Source of the DNA: Steinernema hermaphroditum
Lineage: Eukaryota > Nematoda > Chromadorea > Rhabditida > Steinernematidae
Direction of reading: 5' to 3'
DNA length: 64,000 nucleotides
Assembly (NCBI GenBank): GCA_030435675.1
Contig: CM059625.1
Coordinates: 3,968,001 to 4,032,000 of the forward strand
The notes under the pieces were generated by a model, which was not told where the DNA came from, did not search any database, and was given only the letters and a program-made list of their open reading frames with translations. The position numbers and the translations under genes were made by a program. Below are positions 47,018 to 59,115 of this stretch, in pieces. The number at the start of each line of letters is the position of its first letter. Position 1 is the stretch's first letter.

Positions 47018-49453
47018 AGATCTGATCTGATCGGAGAGATTAAGCGACGACGCCCGATACAGGGTTTGTTCTTGGTCATCTCCGATCAAATTGAACCGAC
47101 AAAAAAAGACACGCATCGTGGAAGCCTTTCTGAAATCTCTCAAACGCAAATCCCAATAGGAAATAAAGACTTTTCAACAGTCGTGGAATATCGAAAGATG
47201 TAATTTTTTTCCGCAAACAACTGAGCGATCCGTTGCTCGTTATGGTGATCAGTCAATAGATTTCAGTGTCAATTTTTAGTCTTTGCTTTTTAGTTGCGAT
47301 ATCTCGGAATTCCGTGAAAGGGCAGGCTTCACTGTTTTATTGAATTCTGCACCAACGTTTCTGACCGGTCATCCATTCGATGATTCGTGTCTTGGCCTTT
47401 AATGACTGACCTTCTTCTAATGTTTCTTGATATTTCCGCATTGGTGGCATGAATGTGTTTTTCCATTTGTACAATTTAAGGGAACCCACGAGCATTCCAT
47501 TTTTAGATTCAAACATTTTATAACCAGCTATGTAACTATGTAATCTTAACATTGTATACTTGAGCATATGCATTATATTGCGTACTCAACTTACCATTAA
47601 ATTAGCAGTTTTACAGATCAGAAAATACTTCAGCGTTGACAGATTAAACCAAATTAAACCGGGGAATTTAGCAAGAAATGTCTTCAATGGAAATCAACTT
47701 GTACTGTTCCTTTTCAGAATTCTACAATTACCATATATCTTCAATGCACTGTGGCTATAACCCCGTCCACATATGTCTTCATTAGCTTAGAAGGTACAGT
47801 AGCCCAACGGGTTCTCTACCCACAATTCAAATATCTCTTAACTTACTGCCACACCCTTTAGTTCGTTAGCGAAAATTCTCGAAAGAAGACTTTGGCCTGT
47901 TGTCGTTCACCGAAGGAGTGTTAATCAAATTATGCACAAGTACAGAGGTCGCGCTTTTCGGACATTAGTTGACCTTGAACAATGAACTAAACGGTTTTAA
48001 AAATTCGCTATTCGACGAAAACAGGTAAGTGATGGTCAAAATTGGTTATTCACTAAGTTTGCGATGTAGCAATGAAGTAAAAACAATTCATTGAATACAA
48101 ATCAGCGTAGTTTCTAATTTAGAATTTTCCCATAATGTTTGAAATATGGGTGTATGAGAGAAACACAGATGCGAAATCGGTCAAATTTCGCGGTTGTGCT
48201 GATTGTGGCTCCGGTTCAGTTGGCATTTATGGTGAGAACAATTGTTACGGTATCAATAAATTACAGTGACTAAGAGCTGTCAGTACCAAAATTGAAGGGA
48301 ATCGACAAGCCGTCTTGAGAAGAATCTAATGTCAGATTACATAGAAAAGCAGGTAAGACTGTTAGGGCACTGCCTAAAGATCATTTGTAAGTCAAAGAGG
48401 TGACCACAGGCTGGTTCGATAATTATAGGTCTCGGCTATTTCAGCGTTTCAGCTCCGATACGGTTAATTGCTTATTTGTCACCTATCCGCCAAACATCAC
48501 CATCAAAGTTTCAATTTTTAATCTACCGTAATCAGTGGAATTTTTGCTTGTTTACCGCCTCCCGGATCCTCTTCGCTTCTGACCTGTTTCAACTCATGCG
48601 AAAGGGAATTCCTTAAAACATCGCTCTTTATGTGCTCGCCGTTGTTTGTTCGATGTTTCAAATTGCGCCGAAAACACAGAAGTTCTCCGAAAATGTCCAT
48701 CGCGCAGCACGTACGCCCCAATCGCACGTCCGCAAATCGAATCAGCGCGCACTTCGCAAGTCTCAGCCGCGTGTACTGTAGGATCTGTTCTTTGGCAAGG
48801 GGCGACGTGACGTCACGGCGAGGAAGCGATGGGACGACGACAAGGAACAAAACCAGCCCGAAGTCGGCGGCGGTTACATAGATGGGCGCGGTCGGTTTAG
48901 GAAGCCGGGAAATACAAAAAATGTCGAGAGCGCCGCGTAAAACTGTTGTTGTTCTCCAGCGGAGCAGCTGCGTAGAGACCGCGAATCACAGCCATCTTTG
49001 ACCACAGTAACAACTTCCAAGGTCGCACTGCGATTATGTGGAGCAGAACTCGTTAAAAGATCAAACCGGGTATAAGGGCGAGCCGATTCTGACTCGACGG
49101 AATTTTTAAAGATATAGTTCGCTTTTGAAACGCTTGTCAAAACCAACAAAAACCATATAGCGAAAACTTTGGACAATGAAGAAAAACTTAAAGTGTGACT
49201 GTAGTCGTTTGATTGTATTCAATCATCTTCGTCAGAATGTGTGCAAAACGGTGCAAGCTGGAAATACCAAAGCCGCCGTATCCCCTGAAAAAAATCAAAC
49301 ACGGATGCGATTAAGCTATTAGCTATCCTGAACGTCGACGTGGCCCTAAGAGCACTTCAAAACTACATTACTAAATGTATGCCGGGCAGCGAAGCAGTTC
49401 AACAGCTTTACATCCAAACCCCTAACAAGGAGATGTCCCAAAGTGTGCCACGC
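47018..49453. other. Intergenic with a CpG-rich patch
   Basis: Nothing recognised in 47.0-48.5 kb. At 48540-49180 the sequence is CpG-rich, carries a perfect CRE and has overlapping frames on both strands, which suggests a promoter region; no gene could be tied to it. Confidence 0.35.
48808..48815. promoter_or_regulatory. CRE/ATF-type site TGACGTCA in a CpG-rich patch
   Basis: Perfect CRE within GACGTGACGTCACGGCG. The surroundings are CpG-rich and promoter-like, but I found no coding start nearby. Confidence 0.4.
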
Positions 49454-49735
49454 CGATTCAGCTGAAATTTGGCATGGAGGTTGGAATGCCAGAGTGTAGC
49501 AAAACCGGATATGTTTCATCGGTGAATGGCCTCACAAAATCTCAAAGAAATAGTAAAAAACTGACGAGACCATCGTATCTTGTGTCATCATCAGAGACAT
49601 CCCGTTAGGACCTTACAATTACAGAGGACACAATCCACTATAAATATAGATTAAACTCACTATTCACCGATTAAACCTGTCAGGTTCTGCTACTCACTGG
49701 CATGCTAAACTCCATGCGAAATTTCAGCCGAATCA
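49454..49735. mobile_element. Foldback/MITE-like element, copy B (~282 bp)
   Basis: Left end CGATTCAGCTGAAATTTGGC pairs with GCGAAATTTCAGCCGAATCA at the right end. Inner arms TTCATCGGTGAA (49516) and TTCACCGATTAAA (49663) also pair. Ends and inner arms match copy A at 26098-26419. Confidence 0.65.
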
Positions 49736-52700
49736 GTTTTTACAATCTACAATCTACAGGACCATTTGGAACCTCTCCTTGGAAGTTATGGTACTTAAAA
49801 GAATGGAAATGTAGAGACCTTGGTTTTGGACAGTTTTAGACACTTGTTTCAGTTTTTACTTATGACCGAACTTTATACAACATAAACCCCAAATCATAGA
49901 TCGGGGATGTTGTGATGTTGATCTCACTTTCACTGAAAATATTGCAGGAGTTTGTTGTGGTCGTGGTTTGCCCGCACCTCACAAACAAGCATTTTATGTT
50001 TCGAAGTCTACATTGAACACCTCAAATGTGGAAAAGCTTATCATTCAGCTAGTTACTTTTGGGCGCGCTTTAACGAATAAAATCAGCCGTCACAGAAAAG
50101 CTGTGTTTGAAAAGCGCTTAACAGTTCGCCGTTCGACGGCCACATCGAGGCTTCTCTGCCCAACATAGGTTACCTTATTGGATTTTTTTTTATCTTGGAT
50201 CGAATGGAACATCGTAAACCACTTTTATTAATGGGTATTTTCCCGAACAAAAACGGCATCATTCTTTAAAACTGAGTCACATTCATGAGAAACTCATTTT
50301 TGCAAGGAGGAACAAGGGCTTCTGGGGGAGCGAAATATTTCGGTCAAGTCAGTTTTTCACGATGATGGCTTGACATTGAGGAACGATACCTTTGACCGGA
50401 TCGTTTGTTCGTTCTCGACACTGTCCCTTCAGGGTTGAGGTGGTTATTTTATAAACGTTGAAGTTGTGGTATATATAGAATCACACCCTTTGGCCAACTC
50501 CAATGTGTGTTTTTGATACGATAAAAGCCACATTCCTTTGCCCAATCTGATACTATTTATATACGCATTTCGATCAAGGTTCGGTGCCATGCGACAACAA
50601 ACGTCAATTCAGTGAGCAATCTTTAAGTGTCAAAACTTAAACAAAGTCAACAGAATGGAAGGGACCATCTCTGGCCAATGAATGATTCAGTCGTATGAAG
50701 GTTGAGCGCAATTGCTGATTTGAGCTCGACTCCGGACTGATGCTCTAGAAACGCAGTTCTTAGAGCGCACTGAAAATACCCAGGCTAATTGCAGGTCATC
50801 GCAGCGCGTCATTTTTGCGCGTAATCAAATCAGCGCCGAGAACAACAGCACAAAAACGCATTCCATGCAAATTTGGTTGGGAAACTGGAACTGGAACCAT
50901 TTAGCAACAAAGGAATGTGCAATGCGTGTTGTGATTGCAAAATGTTTATACGATACGCACGTATAAACCAGGAAATGTCCCTCACGGTGTGTTCGATAGC
51001 TGCATAGTTCGTTTAACAAAAAATGTCGAAAAGAAAAAATAGCATGAGATGTATGACTATCTTCAACGTAAAGCGGTTTCACTTGAACCGTCCTCTCAGG
51101 AATTTTCTGGGGCTACGGTCATCCCCTCAAGGATTTGAACCGCTCTCCTTTGGAAGTCACGGTGAGATTAACGATCTACCGTAGCTGTTGGTTGATTGAT
51201 GACAAACAGGCGATGTAATGACTATAAACAGATAGAATTAGAGGGTGAACTGTATGACATAGTCACATCATGCCCATCATTGCCTGGGATCACAATCTTT
51301 GGGGACAGTTCAAATCCGTGAACGGATGGTCGAGGGGGAAAGTCCCAGAGTACGGTAGAAACGGCATTTCATCTTTCCTTAGAGGTTGCTACTACTTGAA
51401 AAAGAGAAGCGGCTTATTGCCTTAGTGTTCGTTTTGCTCACATTACTCATGACTTTCTTGTCGTTTTAGAAGACCCACAGAAAAGGGTGAGATTGAACGA
51501 AACGGTACTGCAGAGCAGTAACCAAACATACAAGAGAACTTTTCCCAGTATTGTCTTATCCGAATCATAGGCACAACTTTCCGCAGCCGCTGATTTCATG
51601 GGTGTTAAGACCGGACGATATGCCTATGCTAGTCGAGTGACCCTTGAGCAAATCTAATTTGTTCAAATAAGCAATCGACTCCATAAATGTGACTGAGATC
51701 GATGATAACTCCTTGGATATATTATTCGTTCGCTTTTGGGACCGAGCATCGGAGTGAGAGAGCATAGAGCCAAGAGAATCACTGGAACAAGAGAAAACAA
51801 AATGCTATTTGTTCTCTATACATATCTCCCAAACGGACTAATGATTTTCTGTGGCCACTACATTCTCTTCGTAAAGTCGTACTGACAAATCACTTCGCCA
51901 TAGAAGATAAAGCAAGAAAACAACATTGTCGTTTGACTACTTTCGACTCAATCTTCCTTAGAGTATCTTCGAGTACCTTTTTCAGTATTTGGTATTGTTT
52001 TTACTGTCGACCCCATCCAGCATCATCTCTTCGTCTATTATCCTTCCTTTGTTTGCCAAAAGCACCGAATCACTAGCTAACATGTCCACAACCATAAGGC
52101 ACTGAGCTAAACATTTAGAATTTTCGGAATTTCATTTGAATTCTATGAAGAGGTTTATGCTGCAAAGCACATTCAGGTTGACTATTCAAAAGTAATATTC
52201 TGGGTGAAATCATCGTATTTCACATATAAGAAAACAGGGAAGGAGCTTACGATAGTGAGGAAAAAGAACTTCTGATTCAAAAGCAGTGACTATTCGGGTC
52301 TCTCCTAAGATTGTTGGCTTTATTACCCGGAGAAAGAAGACGTTCAGCTAAAAGGCGCGTCCAAATGCGAAGGATCTAAAGGACTAAAAATCTCGAAAGA
52401 GTGGCAGCCAATTGCATTTAGGTAGAATGCGGAACCGAAAGTACTACGACAAAACTAGAGCCTGCCTTGCAAAATACGTCTAGTTAATTTGATTTGAGCA
52501 CTGTCCTTTACAATTGCTAATCTGCCACACCCTTGTTGACATCTTCTTCACACTTCTGTCACGCTAGCAGGTTTCATTCATGTTGTCACTACTATAGTAG
52601 TTTCGCTTGCTGTGCAAAAGCGTGACATATCCGCCTGTTAATGTAGTTGACGATCAAATGTGCACATAAAAAAGCGGTTGGAAAGGTCATGTAAAAATTG

Positions 52701-55700
52701 AGTTGATTACCGTGATATCCGCGAAGTGTTTCTCCCGCGCACTTGTCAAAATGCTCGACGAACAAAAAGTGATTCCCGTAGCCGATCTAATCGATCTCTA
52801 ATCAGATTTACTTTTTTTTTGTCAGTGCGCTCTTTCTCTGTTCTTGACGCTGTGACGCGTATGGAATGTGGCAGCAACCTCAGCAGCTCCGCAGCCGCCG
52901 TCTTCTTCACCACGCTGCTCCGCCAGTAGAGCACAGAAAACACTTCGTCGTCGACAACAGGTCAGACCACGCGGCCATCGCTACCGTACTCTCGGGGCGC
53001 CACGGTGTCGGGCGTTGCCGGCGCGACCGCGATCGTATGATCCTCGTTTTTGGTACTTATGTAGGAGGGCGATTAGCGTTGTTTCATTCTACACCGACAC
53101 TGAATTTACATCACTAACCGGATAATCAGTGCAGAGAATGGGGATGAGTCAGAGTGAGCGGCATTCCTAGACTAGGCGTTTCCTTTATCTCCCGTCTTGA
53201 TTTTTGTGCACTTTCGCAAAAGACCAAAGGCTGCACACGTCAAAAACGCTGCGAATAAAGCTAGACTTGAATTGGGAAAATTTGAATGGTCATCAATAAG
53301 ATTGGGCCTTTTATGGAATAGACATCTCACTCTTTTGCTTACCAGTTTCATACGAATGAAGAACAACAATTTTTGACTGTCTGTTCCAATTCAGTTCTAC
53401 GGTTGCAACAGCTAGTCGGGCACAAATGCTGAACTACAGTAGCGCAAAATACCGTTCAGCAAATACCGTTGATATTTCGTTTTATTTTTGGGACTACTGT
53501 GGAGGAAAAGTATGAAGTTTGTTTCCATTGTTTAGAGGTTCACGTCGGATTTTCATTTATATGGGGCAGCCAGTAAACTGAAATTTTAAGGCGTTCACGG
53601 CTCGTGAAATTAGGTTAAATCGGCTTTTAACTGACTGTTTACTTCTTTAAGCGATAAAGAAAAGCAAATATGTGCGATGTCCTAATTGCTGTTCAACACT
53701 TGTTAAAGGTATTCCTACTGATAATCCCCGGCCATACCTATCAAACTCCTAGCACAATTAGAGGTCCCAAAAAGCAAAAAGCGCGCACGACTCGTGCTTA
53801 AAACTGACAGCTAGAAAACGGTTACTCAATCGAGCTACCATTTGCGCTAACCACAGCTTTAAACCAATCGCAATTCCTCGACATGAGTCTCTGGCAGACT
53901 CGTATTTGACGCACAAAATAGGACTCAGAAATGAGAATTAAAAAAGCTTTTTGAGACACTTGCTTTTAGACAGTTTGAGTTAGTTGAAAACAGATGGGCA
54001 TTGGACTTGTGTTAGGTCACAAAATCAAAAAATTGCTTGTGTATTTTGATTTGATTTCCGATACGGAAATGTCAGCTTTTCGGTATCAAAAATAGAGTAA
54101 AAACAACGAGCGAATGTATTAACGAACGGTCAATCGTGATTCATTTAGTAGCGAATTCTTTTTAAAAGTCGTCTTATGTTGGTTTTATTGCGTTCCGTAG
54201 CAGATTTTATCTAGTCCTATAAAAAGACAGTGCACATATATTAAGTCGTATACTTGTTGGTATTAAATTATATGGTTCATATAACCGTTCTTGCATTCGA
54301 CGCTTTGGATACTGGCCGCTAGGATCACATGAAAGGGTCAACAAAAAGGAGTATAGATTGCGCTACTAAGCATACCTAGAGATCCTAATAGTTAGCATTT
54401 CATAGTCATATATTAGTCCGCTGCTTTGAAAATAACTAGTTTCGATACCAGGCTGATTCTTAGTCGCAACGGTTTCTCGCGCATTGTCGAAAAACCTAGC
54501 CTAGTTGGTTACTCCAGTTTTTAGCCGCACATTTTCTCGCAGACTTAATCTAGTTGCTAACCTAGGATCCACAGTATCCTAAACCTAATGGTCGTCAAAA
54601 TAAAAGTGCATCGCAATTGATTACGGTTGTTTTGAAGAGTCTTTGCGTTTTGATCACGAAACAACGTACGCCTAAGTGCGCCTAAATTCTGAGCTCGCGA
54701 TGGCCAAGGACCCCTAATATACATTGTTCGAAAAGTTTATGTATTTTTGGAACAATGATCATTCATCGGCAGTCATGAAATATTGAATTTTCTTGGCAGA
54801 ACTTAACCAAATCGGACGTGATACGTTGTGCAAAATTTATACTTAATTCGTATACAGGGCGAATTCTGTGCCTGATCCTACCTGTCTAGTATAGATTTAT
54901 TGATAATTCATCTATAATTGATACAATAAAGTATGTTCTTTGATGTGTCCTTTCGCTAATTCTACATACTTTAAAAGGACAATCTATTTGCAGCTACAAT
55001 GGCGGTCGTTGATCAAAAAAGGTGGCACCGTAACGCTTTCGCACGTGCAACTTGGTGGTGAATGGAGGGCTGCCTTCATCGATGATTGGTGATTGAAATT
55101 ACGGTATCAAAAATTCTGTGAATGAGTCGGTTAAACTAAACGTCAGCTAAGGCGTGAAAGTTTGACGGTTCACCTAGCATTATTTTCCCTAGTAGTCGCC
55201 ATTCCATGCAAAGACAAGAATGGCAGAGATCAACCACTAATTGGTTTCTGATCGTGAGTGGTGAGAAAAAACAACAAGTACTGAGCCATCAAAAAGTGCA
55301 ACCGATCGGGACCAATTGAATACCTACCGAACGAAGAGAAGTCCAGAGACGAGATCAAGCATATAGAGCTCTCAAGAAGATCAGGTGCATGCAGAGGTCT
55401 CTTCGATCGGTCATTTGTGATGGACAAAAACAGCGACGATTCAGTGCTGATTTCGCGCGCGCAGATCAAACACGACGACGTCACCAGTTAAGACGGTCGT
55501 TCGTCGCTCGGGGCAACATGGCGTCCATCCAAGTCAGCGTGACAAGGGAATGCGTCGGCGACGCTGTTTGTTTCTATTTTTGGCTGCACCGCGCGCGCAA
55601 TTAATCCTCTCCCCTAAAAGTGTTCGACTGATCGAATGACGGCTTCTCGTGCGATCAACGGCTACCGTACGCCCGCGGCCATCTTCGCCGCATTCCACAG

Positions 55701-56704
55701 CCGTTACGCTTTGCTGATCCGCGCGCGCGATTCGAAGTGTCGAGTATGTTGAACTTCGAACATTCCTGCGCATTTCTTTTCAGGCTGATTTGGCAAGAGT
55801 GCAAAGGTGACCGTGGCTTTCTGCGCATGGAGAAGTGTCTAAGATCAAGCAGACAGCTCGAGGCAAAACACGGCAAAACAGTCGGTAGACAGCGATGAAT
55901 TCACGTCAGACTATTAGCCATCAATCACTTCGTCAGCCGACGAGTGATATATGTGACAACGCCCTTGCATTTCGGCGTGAAGTTGTCGTTTTGCCCTCGG
56001 GCCGATGATATATAGCCATCGTTGAGGAGAGAACACGACACCAACGATGATTCACGCCAACAGTTAGTGAAGTGGCAAGGGCGTCTACCCACAACCATCG
56101 AACTCATTGTCAGTCTGTCAAACTTTCAGCGATAACATCAATCCCACTGCAGTTGTTTTGATTGCACAGCGTCCCAAAATACTCGAACAATTGTGCAGAA
56201 CGGTTATTATTGTTGTCACGCCAGAAGAACTGCAGCGCCGACGACCAGATTCCGTAAATTCCTGCGGGACAAAAGAACCAATCGCACCATGGATTCGTTG
56301 GCCAGAACGAATTGTCGCCTACAGTATTACATCAAAAGTTACACTATGTTGCCAGTGACTCAGCTTCTGAAATAATAAAGTTGTCCAAGGGGATAGGCGA
56401 ACTTATAAATGTGACAGCAGAATAACTTCTTTGATATATTGTTGGATTCGGTATTGAATCACTAAAGGGTAAACAGATGCTGATTCAGATTGATTTATTA
56501 CGACAGTTCGAAAGTAAAAGTCGAATTGCCACGGATATATTGAAAACTGCGAGCTTCTAAATGTTTGCTTCAAATCTGCGGCAGAAAGCCGAAATCTGAA
56601 GTATGCAAGCACATCGGAAAGTGAAACAAGTGGATGATAAATCTGATCTTTTGACAAACTTTTCAATTGATTACTTTTGGCTTGCTGGTTTATATTTCAC
56701 GGAG
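49736..56704. other. Long gene-poor stretch
   Basis: Only short unsupported frames are present. A GC-richer patch lies at 52730-53060 and another at 55380-55800. A weak direct duplication (TAGTCGCAACGGTTTCTCGC and TAGCCGCACATTTTCTCGCA) lies at 54460-54565. No RNA gene, CRISPR or intact mobile element is seen. Confidence 0.4.
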
Positions 56705-56710
56705 TTTATT
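56705..56710 (-). terminator. Polyadenylation signal AATAAA for the left coiled-coil gene
   Basis: TTTATT on the plus strand, 39 nt after the stop of the left coiled-coil gene. The signal and its flanks are conserved in the right copy. Confidence 0.7.
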
Positions 56711-56748
56711 GTCGGAATGAATCAGATCACATTGGCAACATTTTCAAC

Positions 56749-57603
56749 TTATTGGATAATGGGAGTCATGGTCAGATATGTGCCCGGCTTTCCATAATGC
56801 TGCTTGAAATCATGAATCATACAAATCGTTTCTGATTTGAACTGGCGCGACATCATTTCGAAGAGATCTTCATCGGAACACTGCGCTTGACTGGTCTGCT
56901 TCTCCTGTTTTTGTTGGCCTTCGTTGAGGTTAATGTGCTGGATACTGTAGAGAAGCTTCTTGTTTTCTTCCTCGAGATCTTCGACCTTCTTTACTAGGTA
57001 TCGCTGGAACGAAGTTGCTTCTCGTGCTTCTCGTCGGGCTTTGGCTAGCTGCGCATTCAGTCGTTCCAGGCTTTCTTCATAACCGGCCTGTGCTAGGATA
57101 GCAAAATTTTCGGCATCTCGGACGGCGAGGTTCGCCTGCGTCAGCATGTATTCGAAGTTTACGTTGGTTTGTTCGGCCTTGAGGAGGGTGCGGCCCTGCT
57201 TAACGAATGCCACTTCGATCTTTTCGAGTTTCTTTCGCAGCCTCTGGGCTTCACAGTTGAGCAGTTCGTTTTGGTCGGCGACTTCATTAAGTTGATCGTT
57301 GAGATCACTGGCAACAATCTCATCGTAGCAACACTCTTGCATCAGTCTTCTGTTCGCTTCGTTCATCTCCTCTAGGCGATTTACAAGGTCTCGGTTCTCT
57401 TGCTCCCAGCGCAATACTTCCAATGACAGCTTCGATTCGTCCGAGGTTCCTTGCATGAGCTCGAACGTCTTCTTAACTAGCTGCTCTCCGTGAAGTGTGA
57501 GAGAACCATGCGATTCCAAAAGAACTTCGAAGAATCCAATGATCATTTTAATCATATCTTTAGAGTTGATTCCATACTGAGAAGATCGCAGTTCGTAGGC
57601 CAT
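56749..57603 (-). CDS. Coiled-coil protein, left copy of an inverted gene pair (284 aa, intronless)
   Basis: A single uninterrupted frame from ATG (57603) to the stop at 56749. Residues ~1-50 are mixed helical. Residues ~60-225 are dominated by heptad-like, E/K/L/R/Q-rich sequence (NRLEEMNEANRRLMQ, LNAQLAKARREAREA, EEENKKLL), predicting long coiled coils. The C-terminal ~50 residues (FEMMSRQFKSETICMIHDFK, then GKPGTYLTM) are a distinct, highly conserved end. No signal peptide or membrane segment. The right copy at 59116-59970 is about 83% identical by hand count, and the 3' UTR with its AATAAA is duplicated too. Lack of introns among intron-bearing neighbours suggests a retrotransposed founder or lineage-specific gene. 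Function unknown; a structural or scaffold role is only a guess from the coiled coil. Confidence 0.85.
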   Translation of the reverse strand: MAYELRSSQYGINSKDMIKMIIGFFEVLLESHGSLTLHGEQLVKKTFELMQGTSDESKLSLEVLRWEQENRDLVNRLEEMNEANRRLMQECCYDEIVASDLNDQLNEVADQNELLNCEAQRLRKKLEKIEVAFVKQGRTLLKAEQTNVNFEYMLTQANLAVRDAENFAILAQAGYEESLERLNAQLAKARREAREATSFQRYLVKKVEDLEEENKKLLYSIQHINLNEGQQKQEKQTSQAQCSDEDLFEMMSRQFKSETICMIHDFKQHYGKPGTYLTMTPIIQ

Positions 57604-57722
57604 CTTGCTCTCGATTGTTAATTTTGTGTATGTACATCTATAAAAGATATAGCCTTATATGGTAAGAAGGCATGCATATACAGCATCGCTTGTTGTCATT
57701 ATGTGGGCATCAGTTTTATGGG

Positions 57723-58007
57723 TCACTGAGATGAAGCTTTACCGCGAAGTCGCTGGAATATCGCAGAACGATTCAACAAATGATTCTGACTAAGTTTTTT
57801 TTCACCAAGAACCCAATAGTGAACGTCTAGAGCAACCGAAACCACAATGACAAAACCATTAAAAAAGCATAGCAAAAATATGCGATTTTTGAATAATGGT
57901 GGCTGGTAATGAATATTCACTCTTTCGCAATGCAATAAATCAGAGCCGGATGAGCACTTGTTATTTGTAAGGTTTGTATGCGACATGTCAGATACAGTGG
58001 TCACCAT
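57723..58007 (-). CDS. Possible small single-pass membrane protein (94 aa)
   Basis: The frame from ATG at 58007 to TGA at 57723 starts MVTTVSDMSHTNLTNNKC, has one hydrophobic segment (IFLLCFFNGFVIVVSVALDV, residues ~44-63) and a basic tail (RLRGKASSQ). It lies between the left coiled-coil gene and the PC4 gene on the same strand. There is no homology I recognise and no polyadenylation signal, so it may be a chance frame. Confidence 0.25.
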   Translation of the reverse strand: MVTTVSDMSHTNLTNNKCSSGSDLLHCERVNIHYQPPLFKNRIFLLCFFNGFVIVVSVALDVHYWVLGEKKLSQNHLLNRSAIFQRLRGKASSQ

Positions 58008-58104
58008 GAACGCGGGCTGAATCAACTAATAGGTTTCTTATTATGGTACATTCCTCAATACCACACATGAGATCCTGAAATACAGAACAAAATCACCGAT
58101 CAGA

Positions 58105-58560
58105 TCACTTTCTCAATTCCTTCTCGATCTCGGGGAGCAGAGCCGTCAGCTGCTGGAACTGTTCCTGGCTCAGGCTTACGCCCTTCTTGCCCGGCTTCAG
58201 TCCTCCTCCTGACTTGTCCTCGTAGTATTCACGGATGTCCACCATCTTGCGTCCTTTGAACTCGCGGACCGATACGAAACGCATCTTGCCGAGCGACATC
58301 AGCTGAAAATCATCTACGTACAAACTGTATTCACGACTGAACAGTACCTCTTCGCCGCTGCTGTTCTTTACGACGTTCGCCTTCGATCCCGACGCTGAAC
58401 CCGAATCCTTCTTGGTGGTTTTGGGTGGAGTGGGATCGACGACACCCTCGTCGGAAGAAGAGCCGTCATTGGGGATTTCGATCTTCCGCTGGAATGTATT
58501 TCATACCTTCGTCCACATCATCTACAGTCTTACCTTCTGTTGCTTCTTCTTTTTGTCCAT
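58105..58560 (-). CDS. sub1: PC4/Sub1 transcriptional coactivator p15 (3 exons, 121 aa)
   Basis: Minus-strand exons 58560-58534, 58488-58348 and 58302-58105, with two 45-nt introns, both phase 0. The first exon is lysine-rich (MDKKKKQQK). Residues 10-56 are a disordered serine/acidic region (SSSDEG, TTKKDSGSASGSK). Residues 57-121 form the PC4 single-stranded DNA-binding domain, with the typical GKMRFVSVREFKGRKMVDIR strand pair, EYYEDKSGG, the LKPGKKGVSLSQEQF turn-helix and the final helix. PC4 binds melted or single-stranded DNA and links activators to RNA polymerase II, and it also aids repair. Length matches metazoan PC4 (about 120-127 aa). An acceptor-like TTTCACAG lies 12 nt before the ATG, fitting spliced-leader addition. 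The gene sits inside the spacer of the inverted coiled-coil pair. Confidence 0.95.
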
Positions 58561-59115
58561 GTTGGAGGTGCTGTGAAAGGAAGCGCTGTCGAAGAGACCA
58601 ACGAAAACAGATTATATGTGATGCGTAAGCGACGCACCGCGCGTCTCACACCTTCAAAACACATCGTAGTTGGCGATGCACGGCGACAAGGATTGTCGTC
58701 TTGAAATCCTATGCATTGCAATTCTCAATGCGAAACGCCCTAGATTCGTGAAGTAGGCTATACCTGCATAAATATACATACATAAATAACTAAACAGAAA
58801 TAAACTTGGCATCTCAGCAATCGAGATATATCTTTTAATCAACAGTAAAGGTTGATCTGTGGGGACTGATTACGAAGTACCCAACGAAATTAACAGCCAC
58901 GAATTGCTGAGCGAATGCTCAAGAGTGCAGCCACAAATAGCCATCAGTCCTGGGAACGTAGGAGATGCCCTCGAGGTAAAACTGCGCCTCACAATGACCC
59001 TTAAAAGTGATGCCCACGCAATGACAACAAGCAATGCTACATGTGCATGCCTTTTTACAATATAAGGCACTGTATATGACACTACATATACCACATTTAG
59101 AACAAAGAGAACAAA
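58561..59115. other. Divergent intergenic region between PC4 and the right coiled-coil gene
   Basis: Probably shared promoter space for the minus-strand PC4 gene and the plus-strand coiled-coil gene. The last ~35 bp before 59116 resemble the sequence before the left coiled-coil gene (ACATATACCACATTTAGAAC against ACATACACAAAATTAACAAT), so the duplication extends a little into the 5' flank. A minus-strand frame over 58870-59328 is an overlap shadow. Confidence 0.45.

Noticed and set aside
48874..49176. 100-codon minus-strand frame with a signal-peptide-like start
   Set aside because: It begins at TTG, not ATG, has no supported splice site to an ATG exon, and the rest is not protein-like enough.
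51112..51185. tRNA gene on the minus strand
   Set aside because: The ends GCTACGG/CCGTAGC pair over exactly 74 nt and a GGTTCAAATCC box is present, but the box is about 9 nt too far from the 3' stem and D- and T-stems do not form.
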